Shown: piece after piece, positions 11,541-24,969 of the stretch
Position numbering within the stretch: position 1 is the first letter of the stretch
How the letters are laid out: each line of letters starts with the position of its first letter
NCBI GenBank assembly: GCA_008360955.1
Contig: LUCM01006763.1
Span: 1-64,000 of the forward strand
Length of the DNA: 64,000 bases
Reading direction: 5' to 3'
From: Fasciolopsis buskii
Taxonomy: Eukaryota > Platyhelminthes > Trematoda > Plagiorchiida > Fasciolidae
Notes under the pieces: model-generated
Database searches by the model: none
What the model saw: the letters and a program-made list of their open reading frames with translations, nothing else
What the model was told of the DNA's origin: nothing
Made by a program: the position numbers and the translations under genes

Positions 11541-12350
11541 GAAGATGAACTTCGTTTCCTGCCTTGCGTGTACGCACGCAATGGATACCGCGGAAGATTC
11601 ATAAATAACCAACACGATATAAGACGAAAAGAAGTGGAATAAGTGAAGATGCCCGTTTACGTTCGTTTGCATTTCAAAGGTAAAATTCTAGAGGAAATTA
11701 TTCAGAGGAAACTGTCCGGTCCAGTCGAATCCAGAACGTTATTTGCTGCACCAATGAAAATTGTATTCAACCCGGCCATGTGCTCCCAACTAAAGGCCAG
11801 ATTGCTAGATTCTGCAACGTCATTCTGTATACTTTTATACACCTGTTCTTGTGGACCATGGTATGGTGGCGGCAAGACCAGAGCTAGTCGTTTCGTGTTC
11901 CCGAGCACCACCCGACTTGGTTAAGCATGGGAACATTTAACTTAATTATTAGTGCGGGCTGTTCACACCTGGCTGAATCGAATCACTCAGTGAATGCAAT
12001 AAGCTTTTCGTGCCATCTACAAAGTTAGGAGCACACAATTAAGAACTGTCAAGTATCACATCTTAAACACAGCCATAGCCTCGTGCATCAGCTTGTACAA
12101 ACCCTCAGTGTACAGATACATTTTTTCAGGCACTTAAACTTCCATGGTTCACTTGTCATCCTCCAGCAAGTGGTTTACAAACTGATCGTTCGGCAGTTTG
12201 ATCAATTACACATACATGCGCACACTGTTAGGGTCGTGAACTGAAGTGACTGAAAAGCCGACAATTTTCCTGATCCGTTACCAAACACATTTTATGTTAT
12301 GTATTGACATGAGTGCGAATAGCTGAGAACGAGCTTGTTTGCCCCTTTGT
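11541..12350 (+). pseudogene. PLE-1C: GIY-YIG endonuclease half of PLE-1, degraded
   Basis: 5'-truncated plus-strand copy starting in the RT-nuclease linker (GAACTTCGTTTCCTGC matches PLE-1A near 4402). The 11643-11924 frame matches PLE-1A residue for residue in places (VYVRLHFKG, EEIIQRKLSG, TLFAAPMKIVF). The GIY-YIG motif has decayed to CSCGPWYGGGKTR, losing the YIG core. The C-terminal tail and 3' region follow to the family end at about 12350. It is clearly more diverged from PLE-1A than PLE-1B is. Confidence 0.85.
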
Positions 12351-12352
12351 TG

Positions 12353-12388
12353 TTTTCAATGTATTCTTTGGAATTTTTCAAACAACGT
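12353..12388 (+). repeat. LINE-like 3' flank shared by PLE-1 copies
   Basis: Sequence directly after the PLE-1C 3' end matches, in the same relation to the PLE end, the LINE-2 sequence after PLE-1B (GGAATTTTTCAAAC against GGGATTTTTCAAAC and the preceding TTGTTTTCAATGTATTCT). It ends abruptly at about 12388. Confidence 0.5.
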
Positions 12389-12389
12389 C

Positions 12390-14644
12390 ATAGTGGTTAG
12401 GCATGGGAATAGATAAGTATTGACCAAATGTCGTCCGCTGAGTTCTATTAAAAAGTAGTCACCATTTCATCGAAACGGGACATTCAAACGACTCAAGCTA
12501 TTGTGGAAGGAGGGGGCTGGGAAGTGAGCTGAGGACAGAATAGCTGTGTGAGAAAATAAGGCGGAGCAGTGCAAACATTTGGAAAATAAAAGGTAATGAG
12601 GCGATTGCATTCAGAGCACACCTTTTCCGCATATAAGCAAACTGAAGTAGGTTATATGGGATAATATGGGAGGAACACAAACAACTCAGAACAGGGTCCT
12701 TTAATCTGAGCTAAAATGAAATAATGACAGTTGGAAGAAACTGGCGCATTCTATGTCCGATTTTGTGTTTGCGGACGGCAGCAGCCGTTACAGACTCCTG
12801 TGGAGTTGAGATAGAACTGGAAACGAAGCATTTGTTGACCACAAGAGTCATAAGGTTCAAGGAAACACTTGCACCCAATTTGAAAGCAGTAGAAGAAAAG
12901 TCATCTTAGATAAGAGAAGGTGTTTGAACATTACTTCGGAAGGGAAGGGATCAACTTCTGGGAAAGCAGGCCTTCTATAAAATGGCAGGAAGGGCGAATG
13001 AACGCACGATTCAAAAATTACCGGTAATCAATAACCGAAAACATTGCCCATTCAGGAAACTGGTACCATGCCAACGAGCTTTACTGTTTGAACAAAACGA
13101 AGTATCGTTTCGCGTGCTCTGAAAGTCTTTGCGAACAAGGTTAGCGTATCCATGGATTGCTCAAAAGTAAACCAAGGTCGTAACTTGAGAATACCATATT
13201 ATTGGTAAGTCAGAATGGGGCGTTATTCACAAAACTAATTATTCTGGCATTCGAACATCGGACAGTCGACGTCGTTACTGGTGAAACTGATGATTGGCCC
13301 GATCAATCGCTATTGATGCCTGTTACAGTACCGCAGTGCGTGGTGTAAAACATCGGTTGATAACTTAATTTCCCAATTAGAGATCTGATATTAGTGCTAA
13401 AGAAACTGGAATGGTCACCTTGATTGGTGTTGTGTGACTGCAGTACGTCGACAACCTCACATCCGCATGCGTTGTTGATCGCGTACTGCCTAAAAGTGAG
13501 GGACTGGATATTAACCTTTAGGGTTTTCGAAGACAGTTCCTTGTCATGCTAAAGCCTTCTAACATTTTTGCTCCCCAAGACTTTGAGAGGTGACACGTTC
13601 AGGAGACCAATCAATTAGCACTGTTATGTCTTTGAATGAGGCAACCATCTCATATTCAAGTGAGCAGCACAGTGATGCGAAGCCATCAGCGAATGTGGCT
13701 TCCACCTAGCCTTTGTTCGGAAAAGCGTTTGCCCCGCACGCCTCATGGGCTGTGTCGAACATGATCCTTTATCTATAGAGAGTAATAACTCTCGCGATCA
13801 TATTTACGAGACCTGTGATGTTGGTTTCGTTTAACTATTATATACGTCACAATTTGCGGCCATCACACCGCCCCGATTTTGTGGAACTCTGTCAGTTGGT
13901 TCGTTCGTTGCTCCCATTGATCGATTCCTGGTTCTTTCTGCTTGCACCTAACATTCTGCTTACGTTTGGTCAACCTGGCTTTCGGGATTTTCCGTCTTTA
14001 ACCACTCCCGGAACTTTAGAGCCCATTGGTGTTGTAGTGCCTGCATAACGATGACCTCAAGCATGTCACTACAAGGAATCGGGCTAGCTAATTGTTTTGC
14101 GATACCTGAAAGCCAACGATTCCTCCGTTCAATGTCCCACTGAACGTCTACATAGGCTCACTTGGCACATGCACATTTCTTTACTCCGAACGAGATTCTT
14201 ACTACATGGTTCTTCTTAAACACAATTACCAACACTTTCATCGAAAGCCTTTCCAGCTGTAATGCTATTGATCTTTCGGAGATAACTGACTATTCTCGGC
14301 ATTCTTCTGCTCTACAGTCTAACATGATACTCGATTTTGATTTCGTTACAAGGACTGGGTTGCTCTTGTTTCCCGGGGAAGCTTGATTTTTATAGCTCCT
14401 TTCTTTCGGCAACTTCAAGGGTTTTGGCCTCCTGCTATTTCTGTTGTGATTTATCTTTGCATGTTACGCACTGCGGGTGCTATTTTGATACCATGTTAAT
14501 TTAAAATTTACTGCATCCGACCGTCGACTCCATTGTTCTGTATCTTCTCGACTGAAGAAATGTAGTCAAGTACGGCTTTAGAATCTGGTAGCAAACAGCT
14601 CCGGATTCTGCATACCAAACGTATCCCGTAATGTACTCAAACAA
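12390..14644. other. No recognisable feature
   Basis: Several 60-77-codon open frames, none with a recognisable domain. No repeats that I can link to others in the window. Confidence 0.5.
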
Positions 14645-14885
14645 AAACTATCCATTTTAGCATATATTGCTTATCGTTTTTCACTTCCACAAACTTCTTT
14701 CGGATTTCACGCATTCTTTGCATAACGATCTTCCAAATTGCCGCTCTCATATCTACACGATCCGCTTTTCGTTCCATGCCCTCGAGAATCAATATCGATA
14801 GAAACTCCATTGTCCCATATTTAGCACGCATTTTGATAGGCCGTGACCGTGTTGCAGCCGCATTCCTGAGCAACGTACATTAATT
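14645..14885 (+). mobile_element. LINE 3' end fragment (LINE-1/LINE-2 family)
   Basis: Translated on the plus strand this matches the last 70 residues of LINE-1: a FFRISRILCI segment, then RSAFRSMPSRINIDRNSIVPYL and ARILIGRDRV, against RFIPSEMIIYRNSTISYLARILKNRDRV in LINE-1. The open frame on the opposite strand (14637-14873) is an antisense shadow of this. No RT core is detectable upstream. Confidence 0.75.
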
Positions 14886-17035
14886 TGTTCAGAGCATTCT
14901 TTGAAGTTTTCACTTCATTTGTAATGGGTGATGAGCGCAACGTCTTCCTATTTATTTCCCCACATTATCTGACTGAAAGACAACATTTTTTGCATGCCAC
15001 TCTATTCAGCAGAATGCGCTTACCCAGTTCAATTTCCCCCCTCCCCGTGGCTTAAGTTGTTATGCAACAGCAATGTGTCGCAGTAGAACCTTCTGAAACT
15101 TGTCAATAATGCTTCCCTCTCTTCTTCTTAGAATTGCTGTTTTCCCGATTTCAGTGAAATTCCATCGAACCACTCTGCTACCTTTCTTAAGTACTGGTAC
15201 GTTCACGTTTCCCGATTTGTAACCACTGGTTACTGATATGCAATGGATTTTTCAAAAATTCTGTTAACTGTTTATGCATCGATCTAATATCTTAGCTTGC
15301 TGCTTTGTTTTACACCGGAAAGCTCAGACGGAACACTTGGACGCCAAGAGCTACGATCTCTGACCGCCTAGACGCAATCACGAATACATTTTGTGTCATG
15401 TAGCATTGAAGCTCAGAACAGTGAGAAGATCCGGAATTGTTAGTCATTGGGCTAAGACCTTTGGTAAACAAACGATTTCTATCTTCCCGGTCCTCCTTCG
15501 GATTCGACCTATCTGCGCTATCATCAGGCTAAAAGTATATGCCACAAGTTTACTGATTTTGTTTTGGTAAATACTCAGCTGGCAGGTTCACGTTTGGCAA
15601 ATGTATAACGGTTTACTTGCACATTTCAGGTTATCAGATAGTCTTTCACAGGACTGAGTCTCATGGTGATTTAACATGGAGGTCGAAACGAGTGCTTATA
15701 TTGCATCATCTCTTCACCAAGGTTAGAAATCTGTTTTGAAAATCAAAAAAGCATAAACATGAAGCGCAATTATTAGTAAGCGGTTTCTTTGTGTAAGTTG
15801 CTTTCCTGAAAATGCATTTGAAAGCTAACATTCTGACTGAAAGTGCATATACCGAAGTAAGCATACGTTCATTTATGCAGATTCTATCACACTCGAGCCA
15901 CCGCTGATTAATCGGACATTAAAAATTATTACTGAATCAAGATGCAGCTTTAGCATCCCACTCGGAACAGATTTATATGAAGTGGCGCACTGCTGCTAGC
16001 CTCAAATTTAACATGGGAGTTTTGTATGAACTACGTGACGACCACAGCATCAATCTTCTTCTATGTACTTCTCGAATTGTGTTGCTTATTTCAGCTCGGA
16101 AATGCTAGTGGCATTTTGTTTTTCTTTTTCGGAATTGGTAACTCATACATAAACATCAATCGTAATAATGCCTCTTCTCAGAGATGTACTGTTAGGTGTT
16201 TCGTTTTATGTTTCGCTTCCCCACCGAACTCAGAATGCATTGTTGAAACCCAACTTTTTGTTTCTCTTGTCTTAGAACGTTTTTAAGATGACCATCGCCG
16301 GATAAAGCACTAATCCAGGAAGAAGAGTTTCAAGTTCCAATCTGAACGACTGCATAAGAATTCGTCCAACTTAAAACTGAGACGGAACGGCAAAATCCAT
16401 TTGCCTGGAGCAATTTATCCGACGGTTTTGTAAGTTGCTGGGCGTTTGACGTGCGATTGCAGTTTTCGGAGTTGTTTTTGTTAGAATTCTAACTAACGAA
16501 ATTTGTAGCGGTTTAAACAAAGGGGTCGTGGTTGGTGTATCATTTCTGTCGCTTAGTTCTCGCAAAGAAGCTGTACCAAATACTTTGAGGCGCAAGAACC
16601 TTAACCTTCACCTTATAGATCACTGTTTTGAGATAAAGTTCATCCATGATTTCTTTTAAAATACATCGTCGGTATGATAACTCAAGTGTTATATTATAAT
16701 TCGCAACCACCTATGCGCCTACTCAGTGGTTTGCCCAACCAAGGTTGAATAGACCGGCAGAATGAGGAGAAAAACCTTTCACTCTGTTAATCTGAATACA
16801 CACGCACTAACAAATGAATCTGCCCCGTTGTTTCTGACAGCATAATAGTGAGCTGTGTTGTTATGCTATTGTCTCCTAGCTAAGCCACTCGAACGACATC
16901 ATGATTCGTCGACTGTCGTTGGTAAACAACCAATAGAACTGATGAGGTTGAGGTGATCCTGATTCTATCACCAGATCAGCAAACGCCTTCAAATAGTTCG
17001 ATCAGTGACAGGATTTGGTAAACACTGTTACTGCC
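14886..17035. other. No recognisable feature
   Basis: Nothing identifiable. The short open frames are hydrophobic or basic runs typical of AT-rich sequence. Confidence 0.5.
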
Positions 17036-17347
17036 ATGCGTCTTTTTACCGTTTTTGTCATTTTCCTTACCTACAAACCGCGTGAATTTCAAGTAAATGG
17101 CTGTATCTCTGTCGTCAGTAAAAGCGGTGAAAACATATTGTGTTCACATACGGCAAAGGGTTTCCCGACCGATGCAAAATGCATTAAAAAACCTTTGTCA
17201 AACGATGGCAAACGTAATACGTTTCTCACGTATGGGAGTAAATGCGCGCAATTCTGTGGTGGCTTCCCCGACCAAATCGCGAAATTTTTAATTCAAGTAA
17301 GCGCAAGCGTTGCAGTTTATTCTGTTCCGTACAACTGTCGTTCATAA
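17036..17347 (+). CDS. Small ORF or exon with possible signal peptide, unknown
   Basis: The first ATG (17036) gives 103 residues starting MRLFTVFVIFLTY, a short signal-peptide-like hydrophobic stretch. Five cysteines follow at about residues 23, 36, 49, 70 and 74, with a KCAQFCGG ending to the Cys-rich part. A splice-donor-like AA|GTAAGC occurs at 17297 inside the frame, so the real exon may end at 17296. The pattern would fit a small secreted protein, as flatworms make many, but no Kunitz, Kazal or other cysteine framework is actually matched. Chance remains a real possibility at this length. Confidence 0.3.
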   Translation: MRLFTVFVIFLTYKPREFQVNGCISVVSKSGENILCSHTAKGFPTDAKCIKKPLSNDGKRNTFLTYGSKCAQFCGGFPDQIAKFLIQVSASVAVYSVPYNCRS

Positions 17348-20300
17348 TGATTATCAAATAAGTACGCAAATTTCTAGTCCCTGATGCAGCAAAAGCAGAG
17401 AATTTAAAAATCAAAAGCCCATGCTTACTGTCAAAGTTGTCATTATTTTCGATAATGATCAATTCGAATAGGTAGATTTTGCTGTTGCCTTTGGACCGAC
17501 AGATCTCAGGCGCTTGAAGATTATTCGGTTTTTGGGCCAGCGTATGACAAAATTCGTGTTGGAAGAACAGAAAACATTCGTTCATCAAAAGTACCATTCA
17601 AGAGTTGATGAAACTGGCAATCAACCCGGTTTGAAGGATGGAAGATCGTGAATGGTTGTTCCCGTAAAATTTGCTCGGTCTAAGTTTCGTATCCGGTGGA
17701 ACATTTTAAATGATTTAAGATCCATTTTCTGTCCTGCAAACTGTTGCAAAATAGTTTTGTGTAATCTATGGCGGGCTTGCAATAATTGATTCCTTTACCG
17801 TTTGACAATATTTGCTTCGTTGCACCATTGTATTGTTTCTTATTTAAATCGGATAATCACAATTTAATTTCATCATGAATTGGTTTAAACGCATCCGATC
17901 AAAAATCGTTTTTATCAAACGGGTTATCCGAAATACGCAAGAATTGGGCAAGCACCGGAAGTTTTCTATAAGTTTACAGCATTTACTGATATCCGTTCCG
18001 CCTGGTCGCATCCACGAGCATACGAAGTAGGTTTTGCTGGTTCATTCAGGCGTCAGATAGATGACACTCCCCCATTCAACAATTAGTTATGATAAGGGAC
18101 AAAGTTGAAGGATTTCCCAATGCAAGGGAGGTCGATTCGGCAATTTATGGATGGTGACAACAATCGCTTCAGCATTTCATATGTATTTTGCATTTCTCCA
18201 AAGAAACACAATTTCATTGCCAACGGAAGGCAAATCGATTAGTGGCGAGCTGTCAAGCAAGCCATATTCCACAGTGTAAAGATGGTGCCTAGAGCCGGGC
18301 ATCTTTGTCTGAACAGTGCTACTTAAAAGATCAAGTCTGTCAACAACTTTGTCTATCCTAAGTAGTCATGTGGAATTCACGTTTTTCAGTATATCCAGTG
18401 TTTTACCGCTCACTGGCACACGCATTTCTTTAGCTTTAATCACAAGTTGAAAGCCTTAGAAATCTGGTGAAGCACATTTTTGTATAACAATACAAACGTC
18501 ATTTTCGTCAAAGTTTCGAAAAAATAAAGCGTCCGGTTGAAGGATTAGTCACTAGATTAAAGCTGCTGAAGAGCCGTTTTAGTTCAGATGCAATGAAGGT
18601 TTGAAGTAAACCGTTTTGTGGCCCTAGTTTGGCTTACTTCAACAAAATAAATGAAATTAAGTTTGTAGAATTATGTATAGTTTGCTTTTTTATTATGTAC
18701 TTGATTTCAAATAGGATTCGTGCGTGGAAGTGCAGGGTAAACTTGAGGATTCACTGAAGGCGTTCACAATGTCCGATACTGTCGAAATCGAATGCTGCTG
18801 TGAGTTTTTTTCATTTGTTTTGCATTGGAATCATTCCCAGTGTGCAACCAACGGTACACGGGATGATTCTAAAACAATGAAAAGTATATCTGTTTTATTA
18901 TGGGTAATTTTATTTCGAACGGCATTAACTGCACTCGCACTTAGATGGTTATCTGCCTAGAAGTTTAGTTTTGCGGTGATTTCCGTCCATTGTAATGCTT
19001 GCCAACGAAATGGACTTTATATGCTTTTCACGGAATACACAGCAATAGGCAATTCAGTATTTAGTTGCAGAAATTTCTTCGAAAAATGCATTTTATTCTC
19101 CAACGTTTTCTGCACGTGTTGTATTAGTTGTTCTCTCTAATTTGACGCATACTTTGCAATCGTCAAACAAAAGCTGTTTTTCTGCCACCTTATGATGCTG
19201 TTTACCCCGCCGTGTATGCTTTGTCCTTTCGTCTGCACTGGTCACATGCAGACGCAGTTGGGCCATTCCTTTCCGTTTCGCTTTCAAGCATTATTCGTAT
19301 AACCTTGTCCTTATTCAATCGAAAATAAATATACGGTAATAATGCGCCCATTCTCTTCAGTTTTTACGTTTGTTGTTATACCAAAGGAAGGTGAACTTGT
19401 TCGATCTGCCTGCCTCAGTGTTTCGTTTAGCTCGGTGCACAAAGACAAACAACACAAACTCCAAGAATATTGTTTTCCTCGCTGTCCCTTTTCGTCCCAA
19501 TGCGACTTCAACCTCTTAGCAAAGTGAGAAACAGGAGTTTATGAAAGAGGCACAAGTGGCAAACGTTTTCTTTTACAGTATTGGTGTAGGACGTCGTGAT
19601 GTGGTTGTTGGTACAGTTGCTGGGTTATGAAAATTTGTTTTGATTTACCCGTTGCAATCTTTGACTTCGCATTGCTGAAATTTGGACTCTCAAGTTGTTG
19701 AAATTTATCACCGGTTATTTTTCGTTACTTATCGGTCCACGCTTAGAACGACGAAGCACTTACGTATTTAGCGGACAGTGGAGAAGTAGCTGTGAAGTAA
19801 TTAGGTATTCCATGGTCAGAAATCGGCGCGTAGGTTTACAGGCGATTTTCAGAATTAGTCCCCATGATATAGATAAGCGGCAACTTTGTACTGAATGGAT
19901 GAACATAAGGCGTCACTGTTCAGCCGGTCATCAAATCGATGGTGGCACCCGCCGGTAACTCTCTTTATAAATTGTTCACTTATCTTGGACGACCTTGGGT
20001 TTCGCTAAATCCGGGAAGGATTTTAGTAAAATAACGGGTATTTGCATAGGTAAGTTGATCCACATTGCGAACAACGTTCTGTTCGGCATGGCAAATGATC
20101 ATCGAAGTTTGACTAGGCAGTGAATTCGAGTATGTGGAGCTTCTGAGTCTTTAAACCCGGATGACCCAGTGAATTTTGGACTAGAAATCGTTCATTTCCA
20201 GATAGCAAAAAACGTTCAGATACAATGGACATACAATGACTATTACTTGTAACAAAACTACTGAAAGCGACTTTAATTTTATTAATATGTGCAGAACGAA

Positions 20301-22374
20301 TAATAAATCAGCAATGGCCATTTTCAGTTTTTTTCAGCAGACGAAGTAAAGAACACCGACTGATTTTGAACTACAATGGGAATAAACTTGCTGCAATATT
20401 ACCATACTGGTCCCTTTCTGTTTTAGTCAAACCAAGTGAAATAATGTCTTCAAACACCAAAGTAGGAGTGCTTCCAGCCTGAACGTATAAAAGTAGCTGT
20501 GAAATGGAAAATGATGTGCACTTAGTCTGATCTGTCTTAAAATAATCGAAAAAATGGCGCATTATAAATAGGAATAAATCCTGCTATTTAGTGCCTCGGT
20601 AAAGAAAACCTCGAAGACCGTTGTTTATCAGAATGCGATTGACATCCCAACGGCCGTACTATCTGACACATTTGTACCTGTACGCAAAAATGCTCAACGC
20701 GATTCATATGCCAAATGATTCGAAGAATGAGATAAAATCTTACCGGCAGATGTTGCATGACAACCGATCTGAAAGTCTTTTATGAAGAGCTAATTGTTTT
20801 GCAAAGATGAAATCAGCAAGCTTATCCGGGGAAATTCGCACTTAGCCCGCTGGTTGTTAGCAACTCGGTTCGTCTTGACTCCGTGAAAATGATGCCAAAT
20901 AAAACACTGAAGATTAAATGTGTGGTGCACTCAGCTTCCCGAACGCAGTATACCGAATGTGAGTTGGAGAACGCTGTAGATCAAAGCTATCCAATTATTT
21001 TCTTCCGCAACGGCTGAAGGTCAAAACTATTCCTTGGAAACGGACAAGAACAGTCTCCTCCAGCAAGATTATAAGTGGTAAATTCAGCCTCAAGTGAAAT
21101 TTGCCAGAAGTGATATGATATTTCCAGATTGCCTCACTAATGTTGTGAACGTTGACTTTCAGTTTGTTGACCTTAAGCGAATAATAATAACACATATATC
21201 AAAATTATAAAAGCATAAAACAGCGTCATTGCTTGATCCAGATCCGCCTCTTTCAGAAATCGCAAATACTTATGCATATATATATATATATATAACATTA
21301 GGAAACAATGTGACAGCAAGTTGAATTAATAATGCCTTTCATTTCTCCTTCAACAGACGAGCCCCGGCTCCTCCATGTCATGTTTCCCTTCGTAGTACAC
21401 GATGTTCTAGACTTGCACTGCCTCACGTACCACAGCGAAGCAACAGATTGCCTACAAGAATCTCACTGCAGGCAATGTATACCGTACCAGTGGGTGATAA
21501 GTTTAAATCACTGATTAGAATGGATAATAAATTGTCGTTACCTTCGGATAACGCACTTTCGATGTACAGTGCCCCCACATTTGCTAATATTTCTGAAAAG
21601 AAGTGCTTCAAAGGAGAACATTATAATTACTACAATGAATGAAGTTAAAACACCTTAGACAAAGAAACATGTTACCGATGGTTGGTAAGACTGAACAGAT
21701 GATTTAGCTCAAGTTGTCCTAATCGGGATTCGAGGTTTTGCATATGGAATGAATTAGTTCATGTCGATTACCATCAATAATTGCCAAATTAAAGGGATTT
21801 TTCCCTACCTTTCGGAAACTAAGCCACGGGATACGCTAAATACCGGTAGCTTCCCGAAAGTTTTGTGGGATTTGCTCTCATTCAAATGCGCTTGAAAAAT
21901 CGTACTTGGTTCTGGGAAATCCAGGTAGTTTTACCCAGATAAACAAAGAGGAATTGCAATTAAAGACTGGGTTTTTTGTCCAGTTTTATTGAAAAGGTGA
22001 GTTGGACTAAACATTTTTCTCCAACAAAAAATGTCATTTCCGCCACAATTTTGGTAGTTGTCAAAGGCGGCTTAAAGTTTTCAACATATGCGAGGACATA
22101 TTTTCAATTTGATATAGCTCTTCGGCTGAAGAGCACCCACTCACCGAAGATGGTTGTTTGAATTTTGCGGGTCTGGAAAGTAATAAATATTTAAAGAACA
22201 CTGCGCATTCACCAATTCGTCTGCTTCTAACTTAACTGAAATAATACAAAGAATGAAATAGTTGTGAAGTCAATAATCGGATTAGGAATGACTCAGGGGA
22301 TTTTAAGCCGTCTTCCTATAAAATGATGCCATCAGTATCACAGTAGATTCGATAATTTGTGCTGGTCTTAGCTC
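17348..22374. other. No recognisable gene; short AT microsatellite
   Basis: No coding similarity. A 78-codon plus-strand frame at 18724-18960, preceded by an AG acceptor-like site, is too weak to call. An (AT)n tract of about 20 nt lies near 21275-21294. Confidence 0.5.
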
Positions 22375-22445
22375 ATGTTTATGGTTTTCAAGGGGTTCTA
22401 GCTACTGAGCTTGGCGTTTAGATAGTAAACATTTCATCATCAATC
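22375..22445 (-). repeat. Dispersed repeat related to the 30.7-kb inverted repeat
   Basis: On the minus strand this reads a GATGAAATG box, then CTATCTAAACGCCAAGCTC and AGCTAGAACCCC. It aligns over about 60 nt with both arms of the inverted repeat at 30676-30800. The family is unknown. The GTGAAACGT box in its relatives resembles the GAAAC segment of the PLE terminal repeats. Confidence 0.6.
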
Positions 22446-24969
22446 GAAATGGTATCATCGGTGCTCGTGCACAGCTGTTACGGTTCTTCTCTACTTCTGG
22501 GGTTGTCTAGTTTTCTTCGAATAATTCGGTCACTAGACCTTGGATTGGATCACGTGTGCATACGGATGAGAGGTAAACAATTTGGCTAACCGAAAGGAGC
22601 GGAATTCAACTCATGAAAACCCATAATCACAAAACTGAGTCATTTACATGGATATGTCCACGGTACTGAGTCACACGATATTCACATATTCGAAATAGCA
22701 ACAACGACGTACAGCTAAAAGGATCAAGCTGTTCAGGCCGGAAGTCAGATTCCTTAGATCAAAGGTCGAACCAAAAGAGATGAAGTGGAAAGCAAACGCA
22801 TTATTTCCAAGTGAAGATTGCCAAAATTTTTAAACCCAAAACAGATAGCACTTCCGTGAGTAGAGAAGAACCCTAAAACTGGGCACACGCACCGACGATG
22901 TCACCTCAATTAGTAATGAAAACGTAGCGATCTGATCGCCCAGCTTAGCACTCAGGACTCCATGAAGACAAATGTCAACTAGGTTCAGATCTTACATTAT
23001 TTTATTCCTTAAAATAATATACTTTCAGTTTTAAGGTGCACAAAACACGACATCATTCCAAATAATTATGTAGCTTTATTCCTTCTACCCTATTTAAAGG
23101 TTGAAATGTAACTTTCAGTTACTACGTAAGTGCACTTACTCCACCGCTCCGCACGACACAATATTCGACCTTCACCAGCCTCAGGAGATTTTTTGGCAAG
23201 CAAGTCCGTCAAATTAGTTTGTTCGGAGTCAAAGGTTCTTCCAATGCGGCGCGTTGTTGCTCCCGTGAATGTTTCTACTATCCTGCAATTTTAAATAACA
23301 CAAAACGATTTTTGATTATTTTGTTTCTTTTTGGCCACCCGCTCCTGATGGTGGATTTGCATACACGTCTTTAAAGTCGGTGAGAATCAACAATCGAAAT
23401 AACGGCCGATCAAGTGCCATATTCATATAAAACCTGGTAGCAAATCTGCATTCTTTGTTTTCTAGTGCATCCCAAAGTATCATTATCACAAAATCCTTTG
23501 ACTAGCGTGTTGAAATGAATTACGAGCAAAATTAAACCATGAGCTATACTGTATGAACGAACTCCCACCAGTGAACACCAGTGACATCCCATGGTGCACA
23601 GCTGCATGTCCGTGTGCGTTGATATTCACTCGAAAATTCTGACAACATCAAGTTCATATTCACCAGTCGGTTTGCAAGGTCATTTCCGCCAGGGCACACA
23701 TGTGCCCACAGGAAGCATGCAGAAATGTGGGTAAATACTAAGGACTACTTAAATTACATTGACCACTCAGAAGGCTGGCTCACAAACCCTGAATAATGAC
23801 ACAGTACCAAAGATACGTTCAAGCGACTTCATTGATTCAGAGAAATTGATGCACATGAGAGCAGTCAGCTTTTTATGTGCCGTCAACATTGTCACTTTAG
23901 GCTTTCAAGCGCCAGGATTGATCACTTTTGCAAGCTTTCCGAAGACGTCAATCTGAACCGTTCAGTAAAATAAAAAGTGCTTCTTCACAGTCAAGCGGAT
24001 AATGTCGCGACACGTCATTTAGACATGTAAGTCCCCAGTTCGCATCGGCCAATCTACAGTAAACTTCCGCCTTGCAGACCAACTGTTGGTCTTGAAACCG
24101 TTTACGAAACTGATGTCCACAGTCATTTCGTCAAAAAAGCATTAAACGAGGAAGGAGTAAATGCAAACATGAACTCAGTAAAACATCCAAGCAATTGATC
24201 TCTTTCAGTCTGGTCTTAAAACTGCTTGGAGGATGAGTGAACCTGTGAGGGTTTAGCCTGGTTTGTCCAACTAACCCCGGAGAAAATACACTAGCAGAGC
24301 ACATGCGCGTCGTTTCCACAACATAAGAAGTTGCTTATCTATCAAAAAAGCATTACTTGTAGACATTCCAGTGGATTTGACTAGAAGGATAGAAATGTGG
24401 GGAGGATGATGCGAACGAATAACTTCAATCTCTAGGATAAGGAAAACGAGTTTTCTCAAGATGACTGATTTCAGAGAAGGATCGGTGAGTAAAAGATGGC
24501 CACAGAAGAATTAGAAGACAATATTACAAACGTTTTTCATCAAAGTTCCCGGGAAAAACTAAATCGACAATGATCTGCATAGCTGCTTTTCCTTACAATG
24601 TAGGGTAACTCAACAGAGGGGTCTAAAGCGTTGGAATTACTTGTCATTGACTGGTTTGACTGCACAATACTGCAATGGGCGTCAGCACTTGTATACTTTG
24701 TGTGAACATATTTTATACCTTGGCTTAAAAATAAGCACAGTGTCAAAACAACATGCAAATGGAAATGTAGAACGGGGGAAAGCAGACGAGAGTTGATCAT
24801 TGATAAAAACCATAACAAACCAACTGGATTTTATGTTTTCGCCCTCCACATTTTGTGGATTTTTCTCGTTTTTTTCGGCTTTTTGTGCAGACAGGTCAAA
24901 TAGCATTTGTGCTACTGACTTCGGTTCTGAGCTGTCTCTCTTACCGTCTCCAACCAACATCAATCGTCA
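22446..24969. other. No recognisable feature
   Basis: No gene or repeat recognised. Short frames near 23410-23607 and 23759-23956 have no domain signature. Confidence 0.5.

Noticed and set aside
14637..14873. Basic 78-codon minus-strand frame that looks protein-like
   Set aside because: It is the antisense of a LINE 3' end; the plus strand aligns with the LINE-1 C-terminus.
21274..21294. (AT)n tract, also near 40615, 47981 and 54195
   Set aside because: Ordinary microsatellites; only the one near 54195 may mark an element end.
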